In this document: positions 54,119 through 63,059 of the stretch, one piece after another
Numbering within the stretch: the first letter of the stretch is position 1
Layout: each line of letters opens with the position of its first letter
Origin: Burkholderiales bacterium
Lineage (GTDB): Bacteria > Pseudomonadota > Gammaproteobacteria > Burkholderiales > Burkholderiaceae_C
Assembly (NCBI GenBank): GCA_030604135.1
Contig: JAUVWL010000004.1
Location: 1 to 64,000 of the forward strand
Direction of reading: 5' to 3'
DNA length: 64,000 bases
The notes under the pieces: generated by a model
Seen by the model: the letters and a program-made list of their open reading frames with translations, nothing else
Told to the model about the DNA's origin: nothing
Database searches by the model: none
Program-made: the position numbers and the translations under genes

Positions 54119-57100
54119 ATGAACAAGCCATCCTTGATGGGACGCATGCTGAGGCTGCTGGCGGGCTGCTTCACGGCGGCGTTCGCCCTGATCACGGGCA
54201 TGGCGGGTGCCCAGGTGAACATTGCCCAGACACCGTTGTTCCTGTCCTCCAGTGCGGAACCGAACATCATGTTCATCCTGGATGACTCGGGATCCATGCA
54301 CTGGGAGATCACGCCGGACGACTATATCCTGCCGTACTTCGTGTTCCGGCGGATTCCCGGCTTGTATGGTGGCGGGGACTACCTTAACTACGTGGCATCG
54401 GTCAGGTACGACGCGGCCAACTTCGATGAACGCACCAGCGCCCGTGCGCTTCGCTCACCCACAGTCAATCGCTCCTACTACGACCCCTCGGTGACCTACC
54501 GGCCGTGGGCCAGGGCCGATGGCACCAGTTTTCCCAACGCCAGTCCCACAGCGGCTTTCCACCACCCTGTCAGGACGGGTCTTGGTTCCCGGAATCTCAC
54601 GGCCAATGTCACCGAATCGGCCTTCTGGGTGCATCGCAACGCCACGGGGGGTGCATTCTGTTCTGTGGTCTGTGGTGAGAATGCGCTGACTCACTACCCG
54701 GCGGTCTACTTCCGCCACAACGGGGGTGCCATCTGGGATGCTGCCAACTACACGAGAGTAGACATCATCTCCACCACCCCCAACTACAGCGGAGACGGGC
54801 GTGCCAGCCGGACCGATGCCGGCTGTTCTGGTGGCACCTGCACCTACGCCGCAGAAATCCAGAACTTTGCCAACTGGTACACCTACTACCGCTCGCGCAT
54901 GCTCGCTTCCCAGGCGGGCATCGGGCGGGCCTTCTCCACACAGCCTGAAGAAATGCGGGTGGGCTTTGGCGCTATCAACAAGGGACCGACAGTCATAGAC
55001 GGACGAGCGGACACCAGCACCATCATCCGGGGCGTCAGACCCTTTGCGGGCGTCGACAGGACCGCTTTCTTCAACGAGTTGTACAACGGCGTGTGGCCGC
55101 CAGCCAACACACCACTGCGCAAGGCGCTGGATGATGCGGGTCAGTACTTCAGTCGTAGCGACAACCGTGGCCCATGGGGCGCTGTACCAGGTACCGATAA
55201 CTCGACTAACCACCTGACCTGCCGGCAGAGCTACACCATTCTGATGACCGATGGGTACTGGAACGAAGGCGCCGCCGCCACAGATGCAGCGCGTGCCAAC
55301 GTTGACGGATCTTTGGGTCCTATCATCACCGGGCCAGACGGTCAGACCTTCCGGTACAACCCGGGGCCCCCATTCAGTGACAGTTTTTCCGATACCCTGG
55401 CCGATATCGGTATGTACTACTGGAATCGTGATCTTCGGCCCGATCTTGAGAATCGGGTGCCGACGTCGACTGTCAATCCTGCCTTCTGGCAACACATGGT
55501 CACCTACGGTGTTGGTCTGGGAGTGACCGGTTCCATCAATCCGTCGACCGCGTTCAACGCCATCACCTCAGATCCACCTGGCACCATCAATTGGCCCAAT
55601 CCCACCAGCTCCAATGCAGCCAAGCTCGATGACCTGCTGCATGCGGCGGTGAACAGCCGGGGCGGCTTTTTCTCGGCGGCCGACCCGGAAACCTTTGCAC
55701 GCGAACTCAGCGATGTGTTGCGCAGCATCCTGGCCCGAGTGACCGCGGCAGGTACTTCTGCTGCGGCCAGTTCGGCTTTGTTGCAGTCCGACTCCAAGCT
55801 GTTCAACGCCAGTTTCCGCAGCGACGACTGGACGGGAACGCTGGTGGCCAGAGCCCTCAATCCCACCACGGGGGAGCCTGCAACCACCACCACCTGGGAC
55901 GCAGAGCAGCGCCTGGCCACACGCAATCCGGCCGAGCGCAACATCCTGACCCGAACCGAAGCGGGTACGCCTGTACTTTTCCAGTTTGCCAACCTGGGCG
56001 TTGCCCAGCGCAATGCCTTGGCGGTGAATCCGCCCGGTGCGCCGGCCACTTCGGCGACGGCGACAGACCGGGTGAACTGGCTCAGGGGTGTTGAACATCC
56101 CCAGTTGCGCAACCGCACGGTGGATGGAGCGGTCCGACGCCTGGGTGACATCATTGGTTCGGACCCTCAATTTTTGTCCAAGCGTGACTTTGGCTACAGC
56201 CTGCTGCCAGGCACTGAAGGCAGCAGCTACCGCAGCTTCCGAAGCAGCGCCGCCTACAGAAATCGGGTCGATGCCCTGCTGGTGGGTTCCAACGGCGGCA
56301 AGTTCCATGGCTTCAATGCCGACACCGGTGCCGAGCTCTTTGCCTTTGTGCCCAGTGAGCTTCTGTTGCCGACCGGATCGGGCACCCACGCCCAGGTCAA
56401 CGAGCTGATGCGCACCGACTACACCCACCGCTACTATGTGGATGGTGCCGCGACCATCAGCGATGTCTACACCGGTGGTAGCTGGCGGACGGTTGCCGTG
56501 GGCACCATGGGCGCTGGCGGGCGGACCGTGTTTGCGATCGACGTCACCAACCCGAGCAGCGTCACGGAAAGCCGTGTGTTGTGGGAGTTCACCCACGCCA
56601 ATGTGGACTGTGTGGCCAACCCGAATGGCACGAGCGGCAGTCGGTCCTGCCGTGACATCGGCTATGGTGTCACCAAGCCTCGGATCGTACGCATGATCAA
56701 CGGCCGCTGGGCTGCCGTCTTCGGCAATGGCTACAACAGCGCAGGTCACCGCGCCCGCATGATGGCCGTGGACATCGCCACCGGTCGCCTGCTCTACAAC
56801 ATCACCATGCCCGACGGAGCCAGCCTCAGCCTGCCCAATGGCATGGGACCTGTGGAAACCTCTGACTGGCCCGCCAACGACCTGTCTCTGTCCAATGCCT
56901 ACGCCGGAGATCTGCTCGGCAACGTGTGGCGTGTGAACTTCAGGACCACAACCCCAACCGTCACGCGCTTGTTCACGGCCGTGGACGCGGGGGGCCAGCG
57001 CCAGCCCATCACGTCCCGTCCAAGGGTCGCGCTCAAGCCGGGTACGGCATCCGACGTGGTCGTGGTGTTCGGAACGGGCAGCTTTTTCCGTGTCGGCGAC

Positions 57101-57706
57101 GACTCCACGGTATCACCCCAGGTGCAGACTCTGTACGGCGTGTTCGACTCGGCCTCGACTGCGGTCACTGGAACCCTGCGCGGCCAGCTCAGAATGCAAG
57201 AAATCTCTACCAACGCCAGTGAGCAGACCGTCAATGGAACGACATTCCCGGCCGGCAGCCTGCGCTACGTCACGGAAAACGAACTGGCGCCCAATGACCG
57301 GGGCTGGTTCATTGACCTGCCCGTCTCGGGTGAGCGGGTGATCAGCGAGCCGACTTTCCCGACAGGAGCCATTCAGCGTCGGGTGCGTTTCACCACACTC
57401 ATTCCTGACGATGATCCGTGTGGTAGTGGTCGCCAGGGTTTCCTGATGGACATCGACTTGCTCAGCGGTGGTCGTTTCAGCTCCCCGGTGTTTGATCTTT
57501 CCGGAGATGGCGCCTTCGACAGCAACGATCAACCTGGAGGGCAGAGCCCGAGCGGCATCGCCGGACCGACCGGTGAAACCCTGATTCCCGTGCGCAAGCC
57601 CGACGGCAACACCGAGGGACTCTACAAGGGTGACGGTACCCGCCTGGTCGATGGCTCCAATGAGTCGGGGCCAGCTGGCCGGCAGTCGTGGCGTCAGCTG
57701 CGTTGA
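54119..57706 (+). CDS. pilY1: PilY1-like type IV pilus tip adhesin
   Basis: IMFILDDSGSMHWEI (MIDAS-like), long beta-propeller-like C-terminal domain, DLSGDGAFDSND calcium-type loop near the C-terminus. Confidence 0.92.
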   Translation: MNKPSLMGRMLRLLAGCFTAAFALITGMAGAQVNIAQTPLFLSSSAEPNIMFILDDSGSMHWEITPDDYILPYFVFRRIPGLYGGGDYLNYVASVRYDAANFDERTSARALRSPTVNRSYYDPSVTYRPWARADGTSFPNASPTAAFHHPVRTGLGSRNLTANVTESAFWVHRNATGGAFCSVVCGENALTHYPAVYFRHNGGAIWDAANYTRVDIISTTPNYSGDGRASRTDAGCSGGTCTYAAEIQNFANWYTYYRSRMLASQAGIGRAFSTQPEEMRVGFGAINKGPTVIDGRADTSTIIRGVRPFAGVDRTAFFNELYNGVWPPANTPLRKALDDAGQYFSRSDNRGPWGAVPGTDNSTNHLTCRQSYTILMTDGYWNEGAAATDAARANVDGSLGPIITGPDGQTFRYNPGPPFSDSFSDTLADIGMYYWNRDLRPDLENRVPTSTVNPAFWQHMVTYGVGLGVTGSINPSTAFNAITSDPPGTINWPNPTSSNAAKLDDLLHAAVNSRGGFFSAADPETFARELSDVLRSILARVTAAGTSAAASSALLQSDSKLFNASFRSDDWTGTLVARALNPTTGEPATTTTWDAEQRLATRNPAERNILTRTEAGTPVLFQFANLGVAQRNALAVNPPGAPATSATATDRVNWLRGVEHPQLRNRTVDGAVRRLGDIIGSDPQFLSKRDFGYSLLPGTEGSSYRSFRSSAAYRNRVDALLVGSNGGKFHGFNADTGAELFAFVPSELLLPTGSGTHAQVNELMRTDYTHRYYVDGAATISDVYTGGSWRTVAVGTMGAGGRTVFAIDVTNPSSVTESRVLWEFTHANVDCVANPNGTSGSRSCRDIGYGVTKPRIVRMINGRWAAVFGNGYNSAGHRARMMAVDIATGRLLYNITMPDGASLSLPNGMGPVETSDWPANDLSLSNAYAGDLLGNVWRVNFRTTTPTVTRLFTAVDAGGQRQPITSRPRVALKPGTASDVVVVFGTGSFFRVGDDSTVSPQVQTLYGVFDSASTAVTGTLRGQLRMQEISTNASEQTVNGTTFPAGSLRYVTENELAPNDRGWFIDLPVSGERVISEPTFPTGAIQRRVRFTTLIPDDDPCGSGRQGFLMDIDLLSGGRFSSPVFDLSGDGAFDSNDQPGGQSPSGIAGPTGETLIPVRKPDGNTEGLYKGDGTRLVDGSNESGPAGRQSWRQLR

Positions 57707-57728
57707 TGAACCAAGGAGGGCCTCCAAC

Positions 57729-58049
57729 ATGATCCCCAGAATGAAACTGCTGTTGTCCACTTGCCTTGTTGCCATGTCCGGGTGGGCCAGTGCCGCAACG
57801 CCCTTGGTCGAGGTCCAGACCGTGGGTGTGGTTCAGCAATGGGCGCCCGGTGCGCGTGCCATCAGGGTGGATGGCGTTTCGTTTCAGACGGCGGCCGATT
57901 TCCAGGTTCTGGACAACAAAGGACGAAAGTTGAGTATTCAGTCGGTCCGTCCGGGTATGCGCGTCATGGTGTTGAGCGTGGAAGGGCGTGCCATGCAGGT
58001 CGTGGTGGAACCCGGTAGGGAATCCGCTGTTGACAAACCGCAACGATGA
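57729..58049 (+). CDS. Small exported PilY2-like protein
   Basis: Signal peptide [77 protein letters not shown]; lies between pilY1 and pilE. Confidence 0.6.
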   Translation: MIPRMKLLLSTCLVAMSGWASAATPLVEVQTVGVVQQWAPGARAIRVDGVSFQTAADFQVLDNKGRKLSIQSVRPGMRVMVLSVEGRAMQVVVEPGRESAVDKPQR

Positions 58050-58060
58050 CGGGAACAGCC

Positions 58061-58480
58061 ATGCAGAAGAAAGTTCAGCGCGGCTTCACGCTGGTGGAGG
58101 TGATGATCGTGGTGGCAATCATCGCCATCCTGGCGGGTATTGCATACCCTTCCTATCAGGAGTACGTGCGACGAGCTGCCCGTGGTGATGCCCAGGCCGA
58201 CATGATGCAGCTCGCCCAAAATCTGGAGCGCTTCTTCACCCAACACAACCAGTACGCGGCCACCCGCGCTGGTGTGGCTTACGTGCTGCCAATCACCCAG
58301 AGCCCACCCGGTGCTGGTGTCCGATACAACTTCAATATCGTCTTTCCAACGCCCCAGACCTACGTGCTGCAGGCTGTGCCGACGCCATCGCAAGCGGTCG
58401 ACGTGTGTGGAACACTGACGATCAACCAGTTGGGGCAAACAACGCCAGTGAACGGAACGAACGGCAGGCCCTGCTGGTAG
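58061..58480 (+). CDS. pilE: Type IV minor pilin PilE
   Basis: [60 protein letters not shown]. Confidence 0.92.
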   Translation: MQKKVQRGFTLVEVMIVVAIIAILAGIAYPSYQEYVRRAARGDAQADMMQLAQNLERFFTQHNQYAATRAGVAYVLPITQSPPGAGVRYNFNIVFPTPQTYVLQAVPTPSQAVDVCGTLTINQLGQTTPVNGTNGRPCW

Positions 58481-58536
58481 GGCCGGCCATGGGTTCCCCT
58501 TTGAAGGGGATGCGCTGACCCTTTGTCTTACTTAGC

Positions 58537-59133
58537 ATGCGCTCCCAAAGGGGGATAGGCATGCAATGGAAGACCAATAGGCGAAGCTGCTGTCGAGGCG
58601 TGACACTGATCGAGTTTCTGGCTGTGATGGCGGTTCTGGCCATTTTGCTGGGCATCAGTTTACCGTCAATGCGGCTATGGATCGATGGTGTTCGGGTGGG
58701 CGCTCTGGCGAGGGGGCTGCTGACCGATCTGCAGTTGACCCGCAGCGAAGCCATTCGCCAAGGGGAGCGCGTGGTACTGTGCGCTGCATCGTCTCCCGAC
58801 GCTTGCGCTCAACAGCCAGGGTGGCACCAGGGGTGGCTGATGTTTGTGGACAGAAACAACAATGCGCGACGGGATGACGGGGAAACCGTTCTTCGCTACC
58901 ACGGACCCGCACCATCAGGCTGGACTGTCCGTGGAAACAGACCTGTGGCTGGATTCGTTTCTTACGATCAACTGGGAGCAACCCGGCTGGTCAGCGGTGC
59001 GTTTCAGGCCGGATCCATTCTGCTGTGTCCAGACGGCTTGTCATCAAGGTCCTTGCATGCCCGCCGCATTGTGATCAGCAGTGCCGGCCGTCCCCGAAGC
59101 GAGCTGGCCAATGACCCACAAGCGTGTGACTGA
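58537..59133 (+). CDS. Type IV pseudopilin, FimT/GspH family (copy 2)
   Basis: CRGVTLIEFLAVMAVLAILLGISLPSMRLWIDGVRVGALARGLLTDLQLTRSEAIRQGERVVLC. Confidence 0.88.
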   Translation: MRSQRGIGMQWKTNRRSCCRGVTLIEFLAVMAVLAILLGISLPSMRLWIDGVRVGALARGLLTDLQLTRSEAIRQGERVVLCAASSPDACAQQPGWHQGWLMFVDRNNNARRDDGETVLRYHGPAPSGWTVRGNRPVAGFVSYDQLGATRLVSGAFQAGSILLCPDGLSSRSLHARRIVISSAGRPRSELANDPQACD

Positions 59134-59151
59134 TGCGGCAATGGATGCGTC

Positions 59152-59601
59152 TCAGCGCCTCACCTCATCCACCAGGGCACGGAACTCGTCGATGTCTTCA
59201 AAGCTGCGGTAGACGCTGGCGAAGCGGATGTAGGCCACCTTGTCGAGCTTCTTGAGTTCGCGCATGACCATTTCGCCGAGTTTGGTGGACGCCACCTCGC
59301 GCGCGCCCAGGTTGAGCAGCTTCTCCTCGATGCGTTCGATGGCGGTGTCGACCTGCTCGGTGCTGACCGGTCGCTTGCGCAGGGCCAGGGTGAAGGAGGC
59401 GCGCAGCTTGTCGGCCACGAAGTCCACACGCCGGCCGTCCTTCTTGACCACCGCCGGGAAGCTCACTTCGGGGCGTTCGTAGGTGGTGAAGCGCTTCTCG
59501 CAGTGGCCGCACTGGCGGCGTCTGCGGATGAAGTCGGCTTCTTCCGAGACACGGGTCTCCACGACCTGGGTCTCCAGATGACCGCAGAAGGGGCATTTCA
59601 T
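59152..59601 (-). CDS. nrdR: Transcriptional regulator NrdR
   Basis: [45 protein letters not shown]. Confidence 0.97.
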   Translation of the reverse strand: MKCPFCGHLETQVVETRVSEEADFIRRRRQCGHCEKRFTTYERPEVSFPAVVKKDGRRVDFVADKLRASFTLALRKRPVSTEQVDTAIERIEEKLLNLGAREVASTKLGEMVMRELKKLDKVAYIRFASVYRSFEDIDEFRALVDEVRR

Positions 59602-59607
59602 GGTTGT

Positions 59608-59866
59608 GGATCCCCGCGTTCGCGGGGATGACGGAAGCCGTCTCGGTAGGGACGGGTGCAGTCTCGGATGGGACGAGCCCGGTCTCGGACAGGGCGGGTG
59701 CAGTCTCGGACAGGACGGGTGCGGTCTCGGACAGGACGGGTGCCGTTGCGTGGATGAAGGGGGCCCGGCGCATGGCAAGCGGCTTCGGATGCACACGCGC
59801 AGGACTCACTGGCAGGCAGCGCAGCCTTCTGCCAAGGTGTCGTCACTCCCGCGAAAGCGGGAGTCC
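59608..59866. repeat. Second REP-doublet locus: inverted palindromes flanking a 21-bp tandem repeat
   Basis: TCCCCGCGTTCGCGGGGA (59611-59628) followed by TGACG, and CGTC followed by ACTCCCGCGAAAGCGGGAGT (59845-59864), in opposite orientation. Confidence 0.8.
59640..59744. repeat. Tandem repeat, 5 x 21 bp
   Basis: GTCTCGG(T/A)AGGGACGGGTGCA-type units at 59640, 59661, 59682, 59703 and 59724; the last three are nearly identical (GTCTCGGACAGG[A/G]CGGGTGC[A/G/C]). Confidence 0.9.
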
Positions 59867-59887
59867 ATGTCGCAGCACCCTGTACCC

Positions 59888-61132
59888 TCACCGGTAGACG
59901 GGGAAACGGGCGGTCAGGGCATTGACCTTGGCCCGCACCGCCTCGATGTTGGCCGGGTCGCGCGGGTTGTCCAGCACGTCGGCGATCAGGTTGGCGGTCA
60001 GGCGGGCTTCCTCGTCCTTGAACCCGCGGGTCGTCATGGCCGGGGTGCCGATGCGCACGCCGCTGGTGACCATCGGCTTTTCCGGGTCGTTCGGGATGGC
60101 GTTCTTGTTGATGGTCATGTGGGCGTTGCCCAGCACGGCCTCGGCTTCTTTGCCGGTGATGCCCTTGGCCCGCAGGTCGACCAGCATGACGTGACTCTCG
60201 GTGCGTCCGCTGACGATGCGCAGGCCCCGTTCGGTCAGGGTTTCGGCGACGATGCGCGCATTTGTCAGCACTTGCTGCTGGTAAGCCCTGAATTCGGGGG
60301 CCAGTGCTTCCTTGAAGGCCACTGCCTTGGCGGCAATCACGTGCATCAGCGGACCGCCTTGCAGGCCTGGGAAAATGGCGCTGTTGATGGCCTTCTCGTG
60401 CTCGGCCTTCATCAGGATGATGCCGCCACGCGGGCCGCGCAGGCTCTTGTGGGTGGTGGAGGTGACCACGTCGGCAAAAGGCACCGGGTTGGGGTAGACG
60501 CCCGCAGCGATCAGGCCGGCGTAGTGGGCCATATCGACCATGAAAATGGCGCCGACTTCCTTGGCGATTTTCGCGAAGCGTTCGAAGTCGATGCGCAGGC
60601 TGTAAGCGGAGGCGCCCGCAATGATCAGCTTGGGGCGGGTTTCACGCGCCTTGGCTTCCATGGCGTCGTAGTCGATCTCTTCTTTGTCGTTCAGACCGTA
60701 GGAGACGACGTTGAACCACTTGCCCGACATGTTCAGGGCCATGCCGTGGGTCAGGTGGCCGCCTTCGGCCAGGCTCATGCCCATGATCGTGTCGCCGGGC
60801 TTGAGAAAAGCCAGGAAAACGGCTTCGTTGGCGGAGGCCCCGCAGTGCGGCTGCACGTTGGCGGCGTCGGCGCCGAACAGCTGCTTGACGCGGTCGATGG
60901 CCAGTTGTTCGGCCACGTCCACATACTCGCAGCCGCCGTAGTAGCGCTTGCCGGGGTAGCCCTCGGCGTACTTGTTGGTCAGCTGGGTGCCTTGGGCGGC
61001 CATCACCGCCGGTGACGCATAGTTCTCGCTGGCGATCAGCTCGATGTGGTGTTCCTGGCGGGCGTTCTCGGCCTGGATGGCGGCGAACAGCTCGGGGTCG
61101 GTGTGCTCGATGGAATGCTTGCGGTCGTACAT
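59888..61132 (-). CDS. glyA: Serine hydroxymethyltransferase
   Basis: [65 protein letters not shown]. Confidence 0.98.
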   Translation of the reverse strand: MYDRKHSIEHTDPELFAAIQAENARQEHHIELIASENYASPAVMAAQGTQLTNKYAEGYPGKRYYGGCEYVDVAEQLAIDRVKQLFGADAANVQPHCGASANEAVFLAFLKPGDTIMGMSLAEGGHLTHGMALNMSGKWFNVVSYGLNDKEEIDYDAMEAKARETRPKLIIAGASAYSLRIDFERFAKIAKEVGAIFMVDMAHYAGLIAAGVYPNPVPFADVVTSTTHKSLRGPRGGIILMKAEHEKAINSAIFPGLQGGPLMHVIAAKAVAFKEALAPEFRAYQQQVLTNARIVAETLTERGLRIVSGRTESHVMLVDLRAKGITGKEAEAVLGNAHMTINKNAIPNDPEKPMVTSGVRIGTPAMTTRGFKDEEARLTANLIADVLDNPRDPANIEAVRAKVNALTARFPVYR

Positions 61133-61409
61133 GGTTGGCAGTCGTCGGTGGAGTGAACCCCGCGCGGACAGATGCTTGTCCGGCGGATGCTGCCCAGGCG
61201 AACGGCTGATCGCCCGCGAAGGCGGGCGGCGCGCTTCCCAGTGGTTGTTCGGCCCGACCCGAATGGGTCCTTGGCCGGGGTCCACGTCAGCCGCAGTGGC
61301 CGGTCGGTCCCAAACCGCCAGCACCACGCCTATCGCCAGTCGCGCGCTTGCCGATTTTAAGTCAAGACACGGCCAGGCGTGGTGGTGCCTGCCCCGTGCG
61401 CCGGCGCAA

Positions 61410-62321
61410 TCAGGAGCGCAGGCCCTGTGTCTGCGTGGTGGTGGCCACCGGAGAAGCCGTGGCCGGGCCGGGTGTCGGGGCTTGCTCCACCAGATCGGTC
61501 GTGTCCTCGCTCGGTGTGACCCGAGGCGCAATCACAGGAATGGTCCAGGTTGGCTCGACATGACGGGGTGCCGGCCGTCCCATCGCCACATGCTGAAGCC
61601 GGGTGTGCTCAGCCATGACCTTGTTGATGTAGTCCGCGCCATCGGTGCTGACCGCACCCACATACAGGCGCAAGCCTCCTTCGATCGAGCCGGCGCGGCG
61701 AATGCAGTCCTGCAGCACCTGCACGCCCACGCGAAGATTGGTCAGAGGGTCAAACGCTGCCAAGGCACCGCCAAAATTCTCATATTTCTCGGTGTGCACG
61801 CGGGTGAGCACTTGCATCAGCCCCTGCGCACCCACCGGGCTTTGGGCAAACGGGTTGAATCGCGATTCGATGGCCATCACCGCCAGGATCAGGGTCGGGT
61901 CGATGCGCACCTGCTCACCGACCCGGAAGGCCTCGGCCACCAGCACAGCGAGTGGTTCTGGCGCCACACGGTACTTGCGGCTGAGCCAGTGGGCGACCAT
62001 GGCCTGCTGTTCGGGCAGGGTGTGGGGAAGAACCGCAGTGGCCCGGTCTGCCGCCGTTGGATCGACCATGATCATCTTGGCGTTCTGCGAGGCTTCGTGC
62101 CGGGCCACCAGCCAGTCGAGCAGGTGCTGCTCTGCGTTCTGCCGCAAATCGCCGCGCGCGGCCAACACGATCAGACCCACGGCCAGGCCGATGCCGAGCA
62201 GGGCCAGGCCATTGTGGGTCACCACATAGATGCCGCGACTGAAGTCGGCCGCCGTCATGCGCAGGGTGCTGCGCCAGGAGTTGGGTGCCGTGGCGGTCAA
62301 GGGGTTCGGGTTCGCTGTCAT
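61410..62321 (-). CDS. Membrane-anchored lytic transglycosylase (SLT domain)
   Basis: [35 protein letters not shown] segment [19 protein letters not shown]. Confidence 0.88.
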   Translation of the reverse strand: MTANPNPLTATAPNSWRSTLRMTAADFSRGIYVVTHNGLALLGIGLAVGLIVLAARGDLRQNAEQHLLDWLVARHEASQNAKMIMVDPTAADRATAVLPHTLPEQQAMVAHWLSRKYRVAPEPLAVLVAEAFRVGEQVRIDPTLILAVMAIESRFNPFAQSPVGAQGLMQVLTRVHTEKYENFGGALAAFDPLTNLRVGVQVLQDCIRRAGSIEGGLRLYVGAVSTDGADYINKVMAEHTRLQHVAMGRPAPRHVEPTWTIPVIAPRVTPSEDTTDLVEQAPTPGPATASPVATTTQTQGLRS

Positions 62322-62472
62322 GGGTTCGTTCCTTTGGGGTCGGTCCAATGTGTGAAATCGGACTGGCTCTTCGAGGTTCGCTATCGCAGGCTCTCCCATC
62401 TGGAGGGCGCAGGACTCAGCCGGGATCGGCAGCGACAGGGTTAACCCGGAGTCCGAGACCGGGTCGGGGCGG

Positions 62473-62502
62473 ATTATCAAATCGCACTAAATAAACAGTC
62501 AA
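62473..62502 (-). promoter_or_regulatory. Predicted sigma70-type promoter for the lytic transglycosylase gene
   Basis: Minus strand TTGACT-N17/18-TGATAA/GATAAT in an AT-rich tract; implies a roughly 145-nt leader. Confidence 0.55.
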
Positions 62503-62689
62503 GTTTTAAAAACGGATGTTTACTGCTTTTGGTTATTATAAATTGACGGCACTCAGGATGCTGCGGCTTCGGTAGCAATAGAGCGTCAAGCTGGGCGCTT
62601 CGTGGCGGCACCCAGCTGTTCCGCCGTGCAGTGACCGTTCGTCGCTCAACTCCGACCGTTGAGGCTGCATCGGGCCCCGATGTTGGCTC

Positions 62690-62948
62690 GGCATGAAGGG
62701 CCCGTGTCCCATTGGAAATTTCCATGGGTCTGTCGGTCTGGGGATATTGAAGTCAGGCGTGTGTGCGGTTAAGCTTGACTCACCCGCCGTTACGACGGGT
62801 TTGCCGGCTCAGGGGTTCAGCCCACGACCGGTTCCATTGGGGAGCAATCCATTGCTTCCTGGCCGTCAAGACGAACATCTCTTGCCGGCCCCCCGACGGC
62901 AAGTGCATGTTGCCCGCCGTCCACCCCGGCAGACCTGGTCTGCCGGGG
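62690..62948 (+). ncRNA. Candidate structured RNA/sRNA locus ending in a terminator
   Basis: Successive hairpins (CCCGCCGTTACGACGGG; GGAGCAATCCATTGCTTCC; TTGCCG...CGGCAA) before a strong terminator; no convincing ORF. Confidence 0.3.
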
Positions 62949-62957
62949 TTTCTTGTT
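62923..62957 (+). terminator. Rho-independent terminator
   Basis: ACCCCGGCAGACCTGGTCTGCCGGGGTTTCTTGTTT: near-perfect 11-13 bp GC stem followed by a T-rich tract. Confidence 0.8.
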
Positions 62958-63059
62958 TGGGCTCGGGCGTCTGTGAAACGGCGACAATACAGGCCAAGCT
63001 GTCCATCTTCGGGCAATTGCCCACCTCCCTGTCAGTCGAACCTGTCGACCCCATCTGCC

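Noticed and set aside
59640-59744. CRISPR-like array
   Set aside because: Units are contiguous 21-bp tandem repeats with no spacers, and no cas genes are present.
59604-59897. ORF encoding [25 protein letters not shown]... with AVSDRTG repeats
   Set aside because: Arises from translating the REP palindrome and the 21-bp tandem repeat; not a credible protein.
61133-61409. Glycine or other riboswitch in the glyA leader
   Set aside because: Only a simple GCCCGCCTTCGCGGGC hairpin is visible; no conserved aptamer core recognised.
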